From the NCBI GenBank assembly GCA_001560895.1, contig CP014326.1, forward strand, positions 1,500,001-1,564,000: a stretch of 64,000 nucleotides of DNA. The letters run 5' to 3'. The translations under genes and the position numbers were made by a program. This document shows, piece by piece, positions 45,936 to 54,067 of the stretch. The stretch's first letter is position 1. The number at the start of each line of letters is the position of its first letter. Source of the stretch: Streptococcus mitis (GTDB lineage Bacteria > Bacillota > Bacilli > Lactobacillales > Streptococcaceae). The notes below the pieces were generated by a model. That model ran no database searches, had not been told where the DNA came from, and saw nothing but the letters and a program-made list of their open reading frames with translations.

Positions 45936-47381
45936 ATGATAAAGATTGAAACCGTATTAGATATTTTAAAGAAAGATAATCTCTTCCGTGAGATTATCGA
46001 CCAAGGACATTATCACTACAACTACAGCAAAGTTGTTTTTGATAGCATTAGTTACGACAGCCGAAAAGTAAAAGAAGACACTCTTTTTTTTGCAAAAGGT
46101 GCTGCCTTTAAGAAGGAATTTTTGATTTCTGCCGTCTCTCAAGGCCTCGGTTGGTATGTGGCTGAAAAGGACTACGAAGTCGGCATCCCTGTCATCATTG
46201 TGAACGATATAAAGAAAGCCATGAGTTTGATTGCCATGGAGTTCTATGGCAATCCACAGGAAAAACTCAAACTCCTTGCCTTTACTGGTACTAAGGGTAA
46301 GACAACAGCAGCCTACTTCGCCTATAACATTTTATCTCAAAGTCACCGACCTGCAATGTTGTCAACTATGAACACAACTCTAGATGGCAAGACTTTCTTT
46401 AAGTCTGCATTGACAACTCCTGAGAGCATTGACCTCTTTGACATGATGAATCAAGCTGTGCAAAATAACCGCACCCACCTCATCATGGAGGTATCTAGTC
46501 AAGCCTATCTTGTCAAACGTGTTTATGGTCTAACCTTTGATGTAGGAGTTTTCCTCAATATCAGCCCAGACCATATTGGCCCGATTGAACACCCTAGCTT
46601 TGAAGACTACTTCTACCACAAGCGTCTTTTGATGGAAAATAGCCGAGCAGTCATCATTAACAGTGACATGGACCACTTCTCAGTCTTGAAAGAACAGGTG
46701 GAAGATCAAGACCATGATTTCTATGGTAGTCAGTCAAGTAACCAAATCGAGAATTCCAAAGCCTTTAGCTTTTCAGCTACAGGTAAACTCGCTGGTAATT
46801 ATGATATCCAACTGATTGGTCACTTCAACCAAGAAAATGCCGTTGCTGCTGGACTTGCTTGTCTCCGTCTCGGAGCAAGTCTTGAGGACATCAAAAAAGG
46901 AATCGCTGCAACCCGTGTTCCAGGTCGTATGGAAGTCCTCACTCAGAAAAACGGGGCCAAGGTCTTCATCGACTATGCCCACAATGGTGATAGTCTGAAA
47001 AAACTCATCAATGTTGTAGAAACTCATCAAACTGGAAAGATTGCACTGGTTCTGGGTTCGACAGGAAACAAGGGAGAAAGCCGTCGTAAGGACTTTGGCC
47101 TCCTCCTCAATCAACACCCTGAGATTCAAGTCTTTCTGACTGCTGATGACCCCAACTATGAAGACCCAATGGCCATTGCGGATGAAATTAGTAGCTATAT
47201 TAGCCATCCTGTTGAAAAGATTGCGGATCGCCAAGAAGCCATCAAAGCAGCTATGGCTATCACAAATCACGAATTAGATGCAGTTATTATTGCTGGTAAG
47301 GGAGCCGATTGCTACCAAATCGTCCAAGGAAAAAAAGAAGCCTATCCTGGAGATGCCGCCGTAGCAGAAAATTATTTATAA
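45936..47381 (+). CDS. murE: UDP-N-acetylmuramoyl-tripeptide ligase adding L-lysine
   Basis: 481 residues. ATP loop [12 protein letters not shown] at about 114-125; Mur ligase Lys/His motifs MEVSSQAY and [19 protein letters not shown]-terminal domain with [13 protein letters not shown]. The substrate loop reads [14 protein letters not shown] is the L-lysine form whereas diaminopimelate enzymes have DNPR. It adds residue three of the stem peptide. The predicted transcript starts at the ATG, so translation may be leaderless. Confidence 0.95.
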   Translation: MIKIETVLDILKKDNLFREIIDQGHYHYNYSKVVFDSISYDSRKVKEDTLFFAKGAAFKKEFLISAVSQGLGWYVAEKDYEVGIPVIIVNDIKKAMSLIAMEFYGNPQEKLKLLAFTGTKGKTTAAYFAYNILSQSHRPAMLSTMNTTLDGKTFFKSALTTPESIDLFDMMNQAVQNNRTHLIMEVSSQAYLVKRVYGLTFDVGVFLNISPDHIGPIEHPSFEDYFYHKRLLMENSRAVIINSDMDHFSVLKEQVEDQDHDFYGSQSSNQIENSKAFSFSATGKLAGNYDIQLIGHFNQENAVAAGLACLRLGASLEDIKKGIAATRVPGRMEVLTQKNGAKVFIDYAHNGDSLKKLINVVETHQTGKIALVLGSTGNKGESRRKDFGLLLNQHPEIQVFLTADDPNYEDPMAIADEISSYISHPVEKIADRQEAIKAAMAITNHELDAVIIAGKGADCYQIVQGKKEAYPGDAAVAENYL

Positions 47382-47388
47382 GATAGTA

Positions 47389-47421
47389 AAAAATCAAGGG
47401 AAATGAATCCCTTGATTTTTT
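47389..47421. terminator. Bidirectional terminator, murE / csbD
   Basis: AAAATCAAGGG and CCCTTGATTTT form a perfect stem with an eight-base loop; T-runs on both strands. Confidence 0.9.
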
Positions 47422-47426
47422 TATCT

Positions 47427-47618
47427 TTATTTAAAAGCGTTTTTCAAACCTTCAACGGCACCTTCTACAGCACCTTTAGCATCTTCAACTACTTCTTTTG
47501 CCTTAGCAACTGTCTTTTCTACAGCGCCTTCTGCTTCAGTCTTGCTATCCCCAGTAACTTTACCAAATCCTTCTTTGATAGCGCCTGTTGCTTGTTCCAA
47601 TTTGTTTTCAAGTGACAT
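47427..47618 (-). CDS. CsbD-family stress protein
   Basis: 63 residues beginning [24 protein letters not shown], the CsbD motif, then an Ala/Glu/Lys-rich amphipathic helix. CsbD proteins rise in general or cell-wall stress; their role is unknown. Start at 47618 fixed by AAAGGAG; longer in-frame codons lie in the promoter. Promoter TTGACT-N17-TAAACT upstream. Confidence 0.88.
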   Translation of the reverse strand: MSLENKLEQATGAIKEGFGKVTGDSKTEAEGAVEKTVAKAKEVVEDAKGAVEGAVEGLKNAFK

Positions 47619-47667
47619 ATGATTGTCTCCTTTAGTTTTATTCCGATATGTGTTACCGGTTACATAT

Positions 47668-47696
47668 AGTTTATACCGAATACTAAGGAAAGTCAA
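47668..47696 (-). promoter_or_regulatory. Promoter of csbD
   Basis: Minus strand TTGACT (47691-47696), 17-base spacer, TAAACT (47668-47673). Confidence 0.6.
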
Positions 47697-47719
47697 ACAA
47701 TGTGCTCAGAAACAAGAAA

Positions 47720-48370
47720 TCATGCCAAGTAGAAAGTTAATCTGTCCTTATCCAAATCGACGGCCAACTCATACTTTCCATCTTCATTTTGGACAATATA
47801 ACCTAAGACAACTAAACTGTCCACAAAGATATCACGTCGTTTCTGCATCAGTTGATCTTTTTTGAGAAATTTTAGCAAAAAAGTCGTCATATATTTGAGA
47901 GCATACTCAGGATTGACATCTCCCAAAATGTCATAGAGTTCCTGCTGTTTTTCTGTCAAAGGATACTGATGTTTGACCTTGTAGAAATAATTGGAAAGGG
48001 TCATTTTAGTCCGCGCAAAGTCCGTCTTTTCAACTAAAATAGCTGCATTGGTTTGATTTCGTAATTCCGTCTCAAAAGTCTGCTCCAATAAGGCTTGATA
48101 GATCAGACTATCTTCGCTAACAAAAATCTCTTGATCCAGTTCGAGACTATCGAGCGACTCAAGCAAAGGAAGATTGAGATAATAGCGCTTATTTTCCCGT
48201 AGAATCAAGCCAGCCTTTATATACTCTTCCATGAGTTTGTCAACTGCTACATCTGGAAATTGAGCCTTGATTTCCCTTAAAATCACATCATCATGCTGGT
48301 CCAGATAGCGGATCAATTCTCCAAAAAATGGCTGTCTCGTCAAACGAGATGGATTAAAAATCTGAATCAT
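47720..48370 (-). CDS. DUF1803 family protein
   Basis: 216 residues, all soluble and mostly helical: MIQIFNPSRLTRQPFFGELIRYLDQHDD at the start (family block LTRQPFFGEL). DUF1803 is confined mainly to streptococci and relatives, with no known function. It overlaps the end of the next gene by 17 bases, so they are coupled. Confidence 0.8.
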   Translation of the reverse strand: MIQIFNPSRLTRQPFFGELIRYLDQHDDVILREIKAQFPDVAVDKLMEEYIKAGLILRENKRYYLNLPLLESLDSLELDQEIFVSEDSLIYQALLEQTFETELRNQTNAAILVEKTDFARTKMTLSNYFYKVKHQYPLTEKQQELYDILGDVNPEYALKYMTTFLLKFLKKDQLMQKRRDIFVDSLVVLGYIVQNEDGKYELAVDLDKDRLTFYLA

Positions 48371-48866
48371 GAAGATTCCTTTCTTTACATTCTAACAGAG
48401 GCGATGCTGCCAACTGACTAGGATTGGTCCCAGCTTGGTTTAGAGGAACAGGCAAACCTAGTTCGCTATAATACTCTCTCCAAAAATCACTAATGTCCTG
48501 CTTCCCATCACCAAATTTCATGGGAATGGTTTCAAAAATCGGTAGGGTTTCTGCCATATACTGGGAACAGTAAAAACCAGCTCCATCTGGATAGAAAGAA
48601 GCATTGTAGGGTGCCCCAAGATATTTGCAAGCTCTTTCCTTCACAGACTGGATATCCATTTCTGGGTAAACATAGAGGTCGTACAAGTGATTGGACTCAA
48701 AGAAGTCTGCAGGTTCTTGACAGACCACACCAGCCTGTCCACTAGCATGGTAAATCATCCCATCCAAATAAATGGCAACATGGTTATAGTTGCCTGTGGA
48801 AGTCTGGATAGCCTGTCCCATGTCCGACTCATCTCTCACAAAAATCAAATCGCCATTTTCTAACAT
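48354..48866 (-). CDS. Permuted papain-fold (YiiX/NlpC-like) hydrolase
   Basis: 170 residues. GDLIFVRDE near the N-terminus, NHVAIYLDG with the probable catalytic His, and GFYCSQYMAETL with the probable catalytic Cys: the permuted NlpC/P60 order seen in YiiX/YebB-type proteins. No signal peptide. It could be an amidase or thioesterase on lipids or peptides; substrate unknown. Confidence 0.75.
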   Translation of the reverse strand: MLENGDLIFVRDESDMGQAIQTSTGNYNHVAIYLDGMIYHASGQAGVVCQEPADFFESNHLYDLYVYPEMDIQSVKERACKYLGAPYNASFYPDGAGFYCSQYMAETLPIFETIPMKFGDGKQDISDFWREYYSELGLPVPLNQAGTNPSQLAASPLLECKERNLHDSDF

Positions 48867-48883
48867 ACTTCACTCCTAGAAAA

Positions 48884-48904
48884 AAAGGAGCCGAAACTCC
48901 TTTC
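48884..48904 (-). terminator. Terminator of ppaC
   Basis: AAAGGAG (48884-48890) pairs with CTCCTTT (48897-48903); T-run on the minus strand. Confidence 0.75.
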
Positions 48905-48952
48905 GATATAAGTCAAACTAGACTTTCCTATTTTGAACTGAAACCCAAAATC

Positions 48953-49888
48953 TTAAGCATTAAAGCTTTCAGTCAATTGAGGTACCACTTGTTTCTTACG
49001 TGAAACAGCACCAGCAAGGAAAGCATGATTGTTGTCAAGTTTGAAGTTGAAGGCTGCTTCAACCTTGTCCATGTTAGCACCAAGTGCTAGGATTTCTGAG
49101 TTTGAGTTGACGATATCTGTAATCATCAAGACAAAGTCAGAATAACCATTTGCTGCGTTAGCAGCTTGCATTGCAGCTTCGATTTCTGCTTGACGCTCCA
49201 AAACTTCAGCGATATCAACTGTGTTTACTTGAGCAACACGGACATTATTTCCGTTCAATTCAAAAGTTTTAGCATCGATGTCAATCAATTCTTCAGCAGA
49301 TTTGCTAGCCAAGTTTGTACCAGCTTTCAACATAGCCAAACCATATTCTTCCAAGTTGACACCAGCCAATTCAGCTAATTCTGGAGCAATGACTTTATCT
49401 GTTGGGTGTGTTGTTGGTGATTTCAAAAGAAGGGTATCTGAAATCAAACCTGAAAGCATCAAACCAGCAATCTCTTTAGGCACAGTCACACCATGTTCTT
49501 TGAACATACGGTAAACGATTGAAGACGCTGAACCAACTGGCTCCAAACGCATGTAGAGTGGGCTTGCAGTTTCAAAGTTAGCCACACGGTGGTGATCTAC
49601 AACACCATAAACTTCTACTTCAGCGATATCTGATACAGATTGTTGGAATTCATTGTGGTCAGTTAGGATAACTTGCTCTGCGCCTTCAGCTTTAGCAGAA
49701 GTGATAACACGCGGTGCTTCCACACCAAAATAGTTCAAGACAAAGGCTGTTTCTTCATTTGGAGTTCCAAGGGCAACAGCTTCCGTATCCAAACCGTAAG
49801 CTTCTTTTGCAAGGTAGGCAAAGGCTACAGATGACCCGATGGCATCTGAGTCTGGATTTTGGTGACCAAATACTAGAATCTTAGACAT
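48953..49888 (-). CDS. ppaC: Manganese-dependent inorganic pyrophosphatase (DHH family)
   Basis: 311 residues. Metal motifs [14 protein letters not shown] at about 7-20, [25 protein letters not shown] (DHH), and the C-terminal DHHA2 domain ending [16 protein letters not shown]. Hydrolyses pyrophosphate from biosynthetic reactions. Strong promoter with extended -10. The AT-rich island begins just upstream of it. Confidence 0.96.
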   Translation of the reverse strand: MSKILVFGHQNPDSDAIGSSVAFAYLAKEAYGLDTEAVALGTPNEETAFVLNYFGVEAPRVITSAKAEGAEQVILTDHNEFQQSVSDIAEVEVYGVVDHHRVANFETASPLYMRLEPVGSASSIVYRMFKEHGVTVPKEIAGLMLSGLISDTLLLKSPTTHPTDKVIAPELAELAGVNLEEYGLAMLKAGTNLASKSAEELIDIDAKTFELNGNNVRVAQVNTVDIAEVLERQAEIEAAMQAANAANGYSDFVLMITDIVNSNSEILALGANMDKVEAAFNFKLDNNHAFLAGAVSRKKQVVPQLTESFNA

Positions 49889-49917
49889 GATAATACCTCA
49901 TTTTGTTTATTCTCTTT

Positions 49918-49946
49918 ATTGTAGCATTTTTTTCACTTTTTGACAA
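49918..49946 (-). promoter_or_regulatory. Promoter of ppaC
   Basis: Minus strand TTGTCA (49941-49946), 17-base spacer, extended -10 TGCTACAAT (TACAAT = 49918-49923). Confidence 0.75.
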
Positions 49947-50127
49947 AAGTAAGAGGAGTCACTTTGGATTAACGTATTTCTATACAATTGTCAAAGAAAA
50001 CTTAACTCGTTTTGAGTTCTCTTTGACAGGGGAAACCAGTGTTCCATAAGGTGGAATAACAGTGCATGATGAGATTCGCGAGGCACTTTCTAAATCGAAT
50101 TTGAAATCTAATAAGTAAGGAGTAAAT
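49947..50127. other. Junction sequence between ppaC and the AT-rich island
   Basis: Contains an inverted repeat GTCAAAGA...TCTTTGAC with inner AACTC/GAGTT (about 49990-50025), a small hairpin TTCCATAAGGTGGAA and, on the plus strand, an 18-codon frame (50062-50118, GTG start after AGGTGG, ending TAA) reading VHDEIREALSKSNLKSNK. I cannot assign it; it may be a gene relic. No terminator with a clear T-run is seen for the MFS gene. Confidence 0.4.
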
Positions 50128-51357
50128 CTATTTTTTCTCATTGGTCAATTTAAATGTTAATAATAAAACTACAAAAGCGCAGATTGAGTATAAAAGCCAA
50201 GCTGATTGAATAGCAAATAAACTAAAAATAGTAAAAATAATATTTCCAATTGGCATAGCCAACATGAAAAGCAAAGATAACAATGCACCACTCCTTGCTA
50301 AAAGATCGCTAGGAAGTGAAGACATCAAGAGACTATTTATTTTGGGATTAATTTTGCCGCTCAAGTAAAATAAAAACGCTAGTCCAATCATAGATAAAAC
50401 TTGGGGCCCACCAAGACTATTATTCAGAGATATAGCAAAAATGATAATTGAATCTAAAAATATTATTGAAATGAGACGTAATTTTGAAAAATAATCATGA
50501 GGACTTATGGTGCCTATAATACTAAAAAGTATCATTATAATCTGTAATATAAATACTGACTGACTAAATGTTAATCCCAAAAGAGGTACTTTTAAAAAAG
50601 ATATATTATATATAGCTGAAAAACCACTACCTAAAGCATTAATAAGTAAAATAGATAGTAACATTAATGTGAAATTTGTCTTTTCAGACTTTTGAAAAAC
50701 TTCTTTTAAACCTAAATAAGTTTCTTTAATTTTTAAAACAAATGATTTTTGATATATCTCCACATTAGTGTGCAATAAAAACTTTTTGTATTTAATTAGT
50801 ATAAATGATGATGCAAAGAACGATAAAGCATTAAAAACTGCGACAAGGCCAAAATTATCATTTGAAATTGTCAACACATATACGCCTAAGGCTTGACCAG
50901 AAAAATTACAAACATATGAGATAAACTGATTTACAGAATGCGCTTCTATTAGATTTTCTTGTTTAACTGTATGTTGAAAAATAGGGAGCTCTAGCCCACC
51001 TCTATAGTCACTAATAATATCTGAGACTATATTAATTAAACATATTATAGAAAATGCCAACCAAGTTGTAGTCTGAGTCAATAATCCAACTAATATGAAC
51101 AAAATAGATTGAACAAATCCCAGTAAAATCAACCACCTCCTTTTTAATTTTGTCTCATCAGCCTTAATTCCTATAAATAATGTAAAAAATACAGGAATTA
51201 AGACAATAATATTAGCAATACCTACAGCTAATTTGTTATTAGGCATAGTAGCAGCAAAAGATACAAAAACTAGATTATACATAGATGAACCCAATTTATT
51301 AAAAAATGCAGATATAGCTAAAGCTCTAAAAGATTTATTTTCCCTTAAAATATTCAT
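50128..51357 (-). CDS. MFS transporter of the peptide-modification island (putative exporter)
   Basis: 409 residues, about 12 membrane helices, MFS-like: opening MNILRENKSFRALAISAFFNKLGSS and loops IKADETKLKRRW. The start overlaps the end of the upstream E1-peptidase gene by 23 bases, with GGAGG inside that gene, so expression is coupled. In MccB/PaaA-type peptide clusters a MFS protein exports the product and gives immunity; I infer the same role. Strongly AT-rich, unlike the flanking genes. Confidence 0.8.
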   Translation of the reverse strand: MNILRENKSFRALAISAFFNKLGSSMYNLVFVSFAATMPNNKLAVGIANIIVLIPVFFTLFIGIKADETKLKRRWLILLGFVQSILFILVGLLTQTTTWLAFSIICLINIVSDIISDYRGGLELPIFQHTVKQENLIEAHSVNQFISYVCNFSGQALGVYVLTISNDNFGLVAVFNALSFFASSFILIKYKKFLLHTNVEIYQKSFVLKIKETYLGLKEVFQKSEKTNFTLMLLSILLINALGSGFSAIYNISFLKVPLLGLTFSQSVFILQIIMILFSIIGTISPHDYFSKLRLISIIFLDSIIIFAISLNNSLGGPQVLSMIGLAFLFYLSGKINPKINSLLMSSLPSDLLARSGALLSLLFMLAMPIGNIIFTIFSLFAIQSAWLLYSICAFVVLLLTFKLTNEKK

Positions 51358-53668
51358 CTTTCATTTCCTCCAAAAAAGAATTATTTAAAAAATTATTTAT
51401 TTCAGATACATAGGATTCTATTAAACTCTCAATTTCTATATTAAACTCATCCTTTATTGAGTCAATAGTGAATGTTGAAATGGACGCTATAATAGAAATT
51501 ATTTCTCCAAATGAATAATTAAGTTTTTTGGAATATTTATAAATACCTAAAGCAATAATATCCGAAAACACTGCATCATAAGCATAAAAATGCTTTGAAT
51601 ACAGCATGCTATAGTCAATGAAGTTGTACTGTGTGTATTCTAGTAATTCTGGAAGTAAACCAATTGAGTTAAAAAACTCTGACTTAATCTTCAAAATATC
51701 CTCTATAGAAGAATTTTTACTTAAACTCAAAACGTTATAATCAATTTGACAAAATACATATTGGTAAAAAGATTTTCTAAAAAATACTGATAATTTTCCC
51801 TGACTATCGGCAACAAATAACTCACCTAATTTTGCAAAAATTTCCCAAAAGCTTTTAGGAATTTTATATAATTCATCTAAATGTAATCGTTCTTTAAACA
51901 AATCATAAGAATACGCATGCATCAGCTCATGGGATAATCTCATTACCCCCATAAAATTTTCTTGATATGTCATTATTATTTTCGATGTCTTTGTATATGG
52001 GTTATAGAGAGTAAAATTCTTATGAGTTTTATCTGATCTTTTTTCACAATCGATAAATCCATTGTTACGATAATTTTCAACAAAATTGAAAAATTCTTTA
52101 TCGTCTATAGCTCTTAAAATCATCTCAAAAGCATCAGTAGCTACTATCTTTTCCGATTCTAAAAATTCAAATTCCAAAAAATCATATTTATCAAGATTCT
52201 TAGTATTAATAGAAACTCTAAGATTTTTAGAAATCAACTCAATAAAGTCGAAACCGTATCGTGTTTTTAATTGCCGTGATATATTTTCTATAAATATTTT
52301 TCTCTTATCTAAGAGACTGTTATATACATCTTTGAATTTAGGAGAGAAGACAAAATTTTTATAATCCAATAAAATATCATCGAATATAGGGATATTACGT
52401 CTAAACTTAGAGTAATTTACAATTGGAATCCCATTTTTCTTATAGTAATCAGCTTTTAATGTTTCTAGTTGCAGAATTTCCGACCTAAAGTGGTCTTCAA
52501 TAGAATCTCCATAAATTCTATTAAAAAGAAAATCTAGATGATTATTGAGATATTTATAATTTTGATTAGTAATATCTGTACAGAAAGTCAGATATGTATA
52601 GTAATTAAACTCGAAGACTCTTTTTATTATTTCTTCTTTATCGAAATCTGTTGTATGCTGTAAAATATACTCTATCTTCAATATTTCTTGTTCTATATTC
52701 CTAAATATATATCTTTTTTCAAATTCATTAAGATTTAAATATCTCAAATTTTGAGTATAGATAGTGTTTAATCTAAAATTAAAAAATAATATGTCATCAA
52801 CTTTAAGATAAAAACTTTTAATGAGGGTATTAAAGGCTAAAGATGCACTCATGAGCCCTTTTGCTATCGTTCCTGTATTATGGGATATAAACTGTGTTTC
52901 CAAGAGATAAGGTTGTTCATTAAAATAACTCAAAAATACTTGTTGATTCTCTTTAGTTATATGATATACAATTAATTCTTCTTGAGAATATCCTGTCAAA
53001 AACAGAGTATAATTATATTTAGATATTTTAGAGATTAATAATTTTATTAAATTACCAGTTGAATCATCAGCACAACTAAATATAATATCTGGTTTTATAT
53101 CATACAGAATTGTTTCAATATTATCAACCGAAAGATAATCATCAATCGTTTCTTTTATACTACTAATTTTTTCTCGAATTGCCTTAGTTTTTAATTGTCC
53201 TACATCAGATGTAGAATACCCTAGTTGTGCAGTAATATTCTTTAATTCAACACTATCACCATCAATAACTACAATATTTTTAAAACCAAATTTATCTAAT
53301 TCATAAACAAGAGGTGCCCCGACAGTTCCAAGACCAATTATTAATATTTTCTTATCAATTATAGATTTATACTGTAAATTAGGTTCAATATCGTTATGTA
53401 ATGATAAAAATTGTACATTCCTAGATAATCGTTGATAATCATCCCATTCATCTTCATTAATTTCAAAAACAAGAGAGTTTTCTTTCAGAAGGTTATACAT
53501 ATCAATGTTATTATATGAAAAATTTTTATCTAAATATTTCATTTCCTCCCACAATTCTTTTATACAAGGAGAATGAATCACTTTCTCTCCTCCTTTACAT
53601 GCAGGATACATAATTATATCTTTTTCTCGCTTGACGAAACCTCTTCCAGATTTTAGTATATATTTCAT
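51335..53668 (-). CDS. MccB/ThiF-type adenylating domain fused to an M3-type zinc peptidase
   Basis: 777 residues, an architecture I do not recognise as described. Residues 1-80 resemble the small recognition domain in front of MccB-type enzymes. Residues 80-300 are an E1-like domain: RLSRNVQFLS linker, nucleotide loop GLGTVG (112-117), Asp136/Asp138 (IDGD), Asn144, Lys160/162, Asp201/202. The usual Arg of NxxRQ is Ala147 here. Residues from about 440 to the end are an M3-like peptidase: HELMH (580-584) with Glu609 29 residues after His580, the same spacing as thimet oligopeptidase (H473...E502), and Glu616. No CxxC zinc pairs in the E1 part. It probably activates the C-terminus of the adjacent 21-residue peptide and cuts off its leader. 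Start at 53668 lacks a good ribosome-binding site. Confidence 0.85.
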   Translation of the reverse strand: MKYILKSGRGFVKREKDIIMYPACKGGEKVIHSPCIKELWEEMKYLDKNFSYNNIDMYNLLKENSLVFEINEDEWDDYQRLSRNVQFLSLHNDIEPNLQYKSIIDKKILIIGLGTVGAPLVYELDKFGFKNIVVIDGDSVELKNITAQLGYSTSDVGQLKTKAIREKISSIKETIDDYLSVDNIETILYDIKPDIIFSCADDSTGNLIKLLISKISKYNYTLFLTGYSQEELIVYHITKENQQVFLSYFNEQPYLLETQFISHNTGTIAKGLMSASLAFNTLIKSFYLKVDDILFFNFRLNTIYTQNLRYLNLNEFEKRYIFRNIEQEILKIEYILQHTTDFDKEEIIKRVFEFNYYTYLTFCTDITNQNYKYLNNHLDFLFNRIYGDSIEDHFRSEILQLETLKADYYKKNGIPIVNYSKFRRNIPIFDDILLDYKNFVFSPKFKDVYNSLLDKRKIFIENISRQLKTRYGFDFIELISKNLRVSINTKNLDKYDFLEFEFLESEKIVATDAFEMILRAIDDKEFFNFVENYRNNGFIDCEKRSDKTHKNFTLYNPYTKTSKIIMTYQENFMGVMRLSHELMHAYSYDLFKERLHLDELYKIPKSFWEIFAKLGELFVADSQGKLSVFFRKSFYQYVFCQIDYNVLSLSKNSSIEDILKIKSEFFNSIGLLPELLEYTQYNFIDYSMLYSKHFYAYDAVFSDIIALGIYKYSKKLNYSFGEIISIIASISTFTIDSIKDEFNIEIESLIESYVSEINNFLNNSFLEEMKDEYFKGK

Positions 53669-53699
53669 TTTAAATCAACTGAACACATATGCGAAAATT

Positions 53700-53738
53700 A
53701 AGAAAAAAGTGGTAATAGTTCTATACCACTTTTTTCTT
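53700..53738 (-). terminator. Hairpin between the peptide gene and the modifying-enzyme gene
   Basis: AAGAAAAAAGTGGTA (53700-53714) pairs with TACCACTTTTTTCTT (53724-53738), with T-runs on both strands. Placed just after the precursor stop, it would give much precursor mRNA and limited readthrough into the enzyme genes. Confidence 0.8.
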
Positions 53739-53747
53739 GTTCTTAGA

Positions 53748-53813
53748 TTAACAAGCAATAAAGCAACCGCCATTACATACTTGTTCTTCTACTTCGATAT
53801 CTTCGATAAACAT
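53748..53813 (-). CDS. Short Cys-rich peptide gene, putative RiPP precursor
   Basis: 21 residues: acidic leader MFIEDIEVEEQV (1-12), then CNGGCFIAC (13-21), ending in Cys. AAGGAG lies nine bases before the ATG (53823-53828). It has its own promoter, a hairpin after the stop, and leads the operon with the E1-peptidase fusion and the MFS gene. Size, position and acidic-leader/Cys-rich-core layout fit a ribosomal peptide precursor. The C-terminal carboxylate, on a Cys, is the natural target of an MccB-type adenylating enzyme; a thiolactone, lactam or thiocarboxylate product are options. No similarity to a named peptide known to me. Confidence 0.8.
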   Translation of the reverse strand: MFIEDIEVEEQVCNGGCFIAC

Positions 53814-53844
53814 ATGCCTGTTCTCCTTCCGTTATGATATATCA

Positions 53845-53869
53845 ATTATAACTTACTTTTGTCACAAAA
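53845..53869 (-). promoter_or_regulatory. Promoter and palindromic operator of the peptide operon
   Basis: Minus strand -10 TATAAT (53845-53850), no -35; instead the palindrome TTTTGTCACAAAA (53857-53869) covers that region. This fits activation by a regulator, most simply the Rgg protein encoded next door. Confidence 0.65.
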
Positions 53870-53873
53870 TTAA

Positions 53874-53925
53874 AAAATTGAAGATAGGAAATTTTTTTAT
53901 AAATTAATTTCCTATCTTCAATTTT
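53874..53925 (-). terminator. 20-bp perfect hairpin between the two divergent peptide genes
   Basis: 53874-53893 is the exact inverse of 53906-53925, with a 12-base loop. On the minus strand TTTTTTAATTTT follows, so it can end rgg transcripts after they pass antisense through the shp gene, and it insulates the precursor promoter. Confidence 0.75.
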
Positions 53926-53986
53926 GTTGAATTGATAAAATTTTATGTTAGTATAACAGTCAAACTATAAATTAGGAGGATACAGC

Positions 53987-54067
53987 ATGAAAAAAGTAAT
54001 AGCCCTTTTTCTCTCTATACAAGCTGTGGCGGTAATAGATATTATTATCTTCCCCCCTTTTGGTTAG
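53987..54067 (+). CDS. shp: Short hydrophobic peptide (SHP) pheromone
   Basis: 26 residues: MKKVIALFLS at the N-terminus, hydrophobic middle (IQAVAVI), and the C-terminus DIIIFPPFG. SHP peptides are exported, trimmed to the C-terminal 8-10 residues beginning with Asp or Glu, re-imported by Ami and bound by Rgg. DIIIFPPFG matches, from memory, a pneumococcal SHP mature sequence. AGGAGG (53974-53979) lies seven bases before the ATG. Its 3' end overlaps the rgg 3' end by 23 bases on the opposite strand. Confidence 0.88.
   Translation: MKKVIALFLSIQAVAVIDIIIFPPFG

Noticed and set aside
46773..47270. 165-codon minus-strand frame opposite murE
   Set aside because: Shadow of the Mur ligase C-terminal domain.
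47641..47668. ACCGGT-centred near-palindrome upstream of csbD as an operator
   Set aside because: Arms are asymmetric beyond the six-base core, so support is too weak.
53611..53668. Shorter start (MYPACKGG) for the E1-peptidase fusion
   Set aside because: Possible, but the ribosome-binding site is no better and the extra residues fit the small N-terminal domain; kept the longer form.
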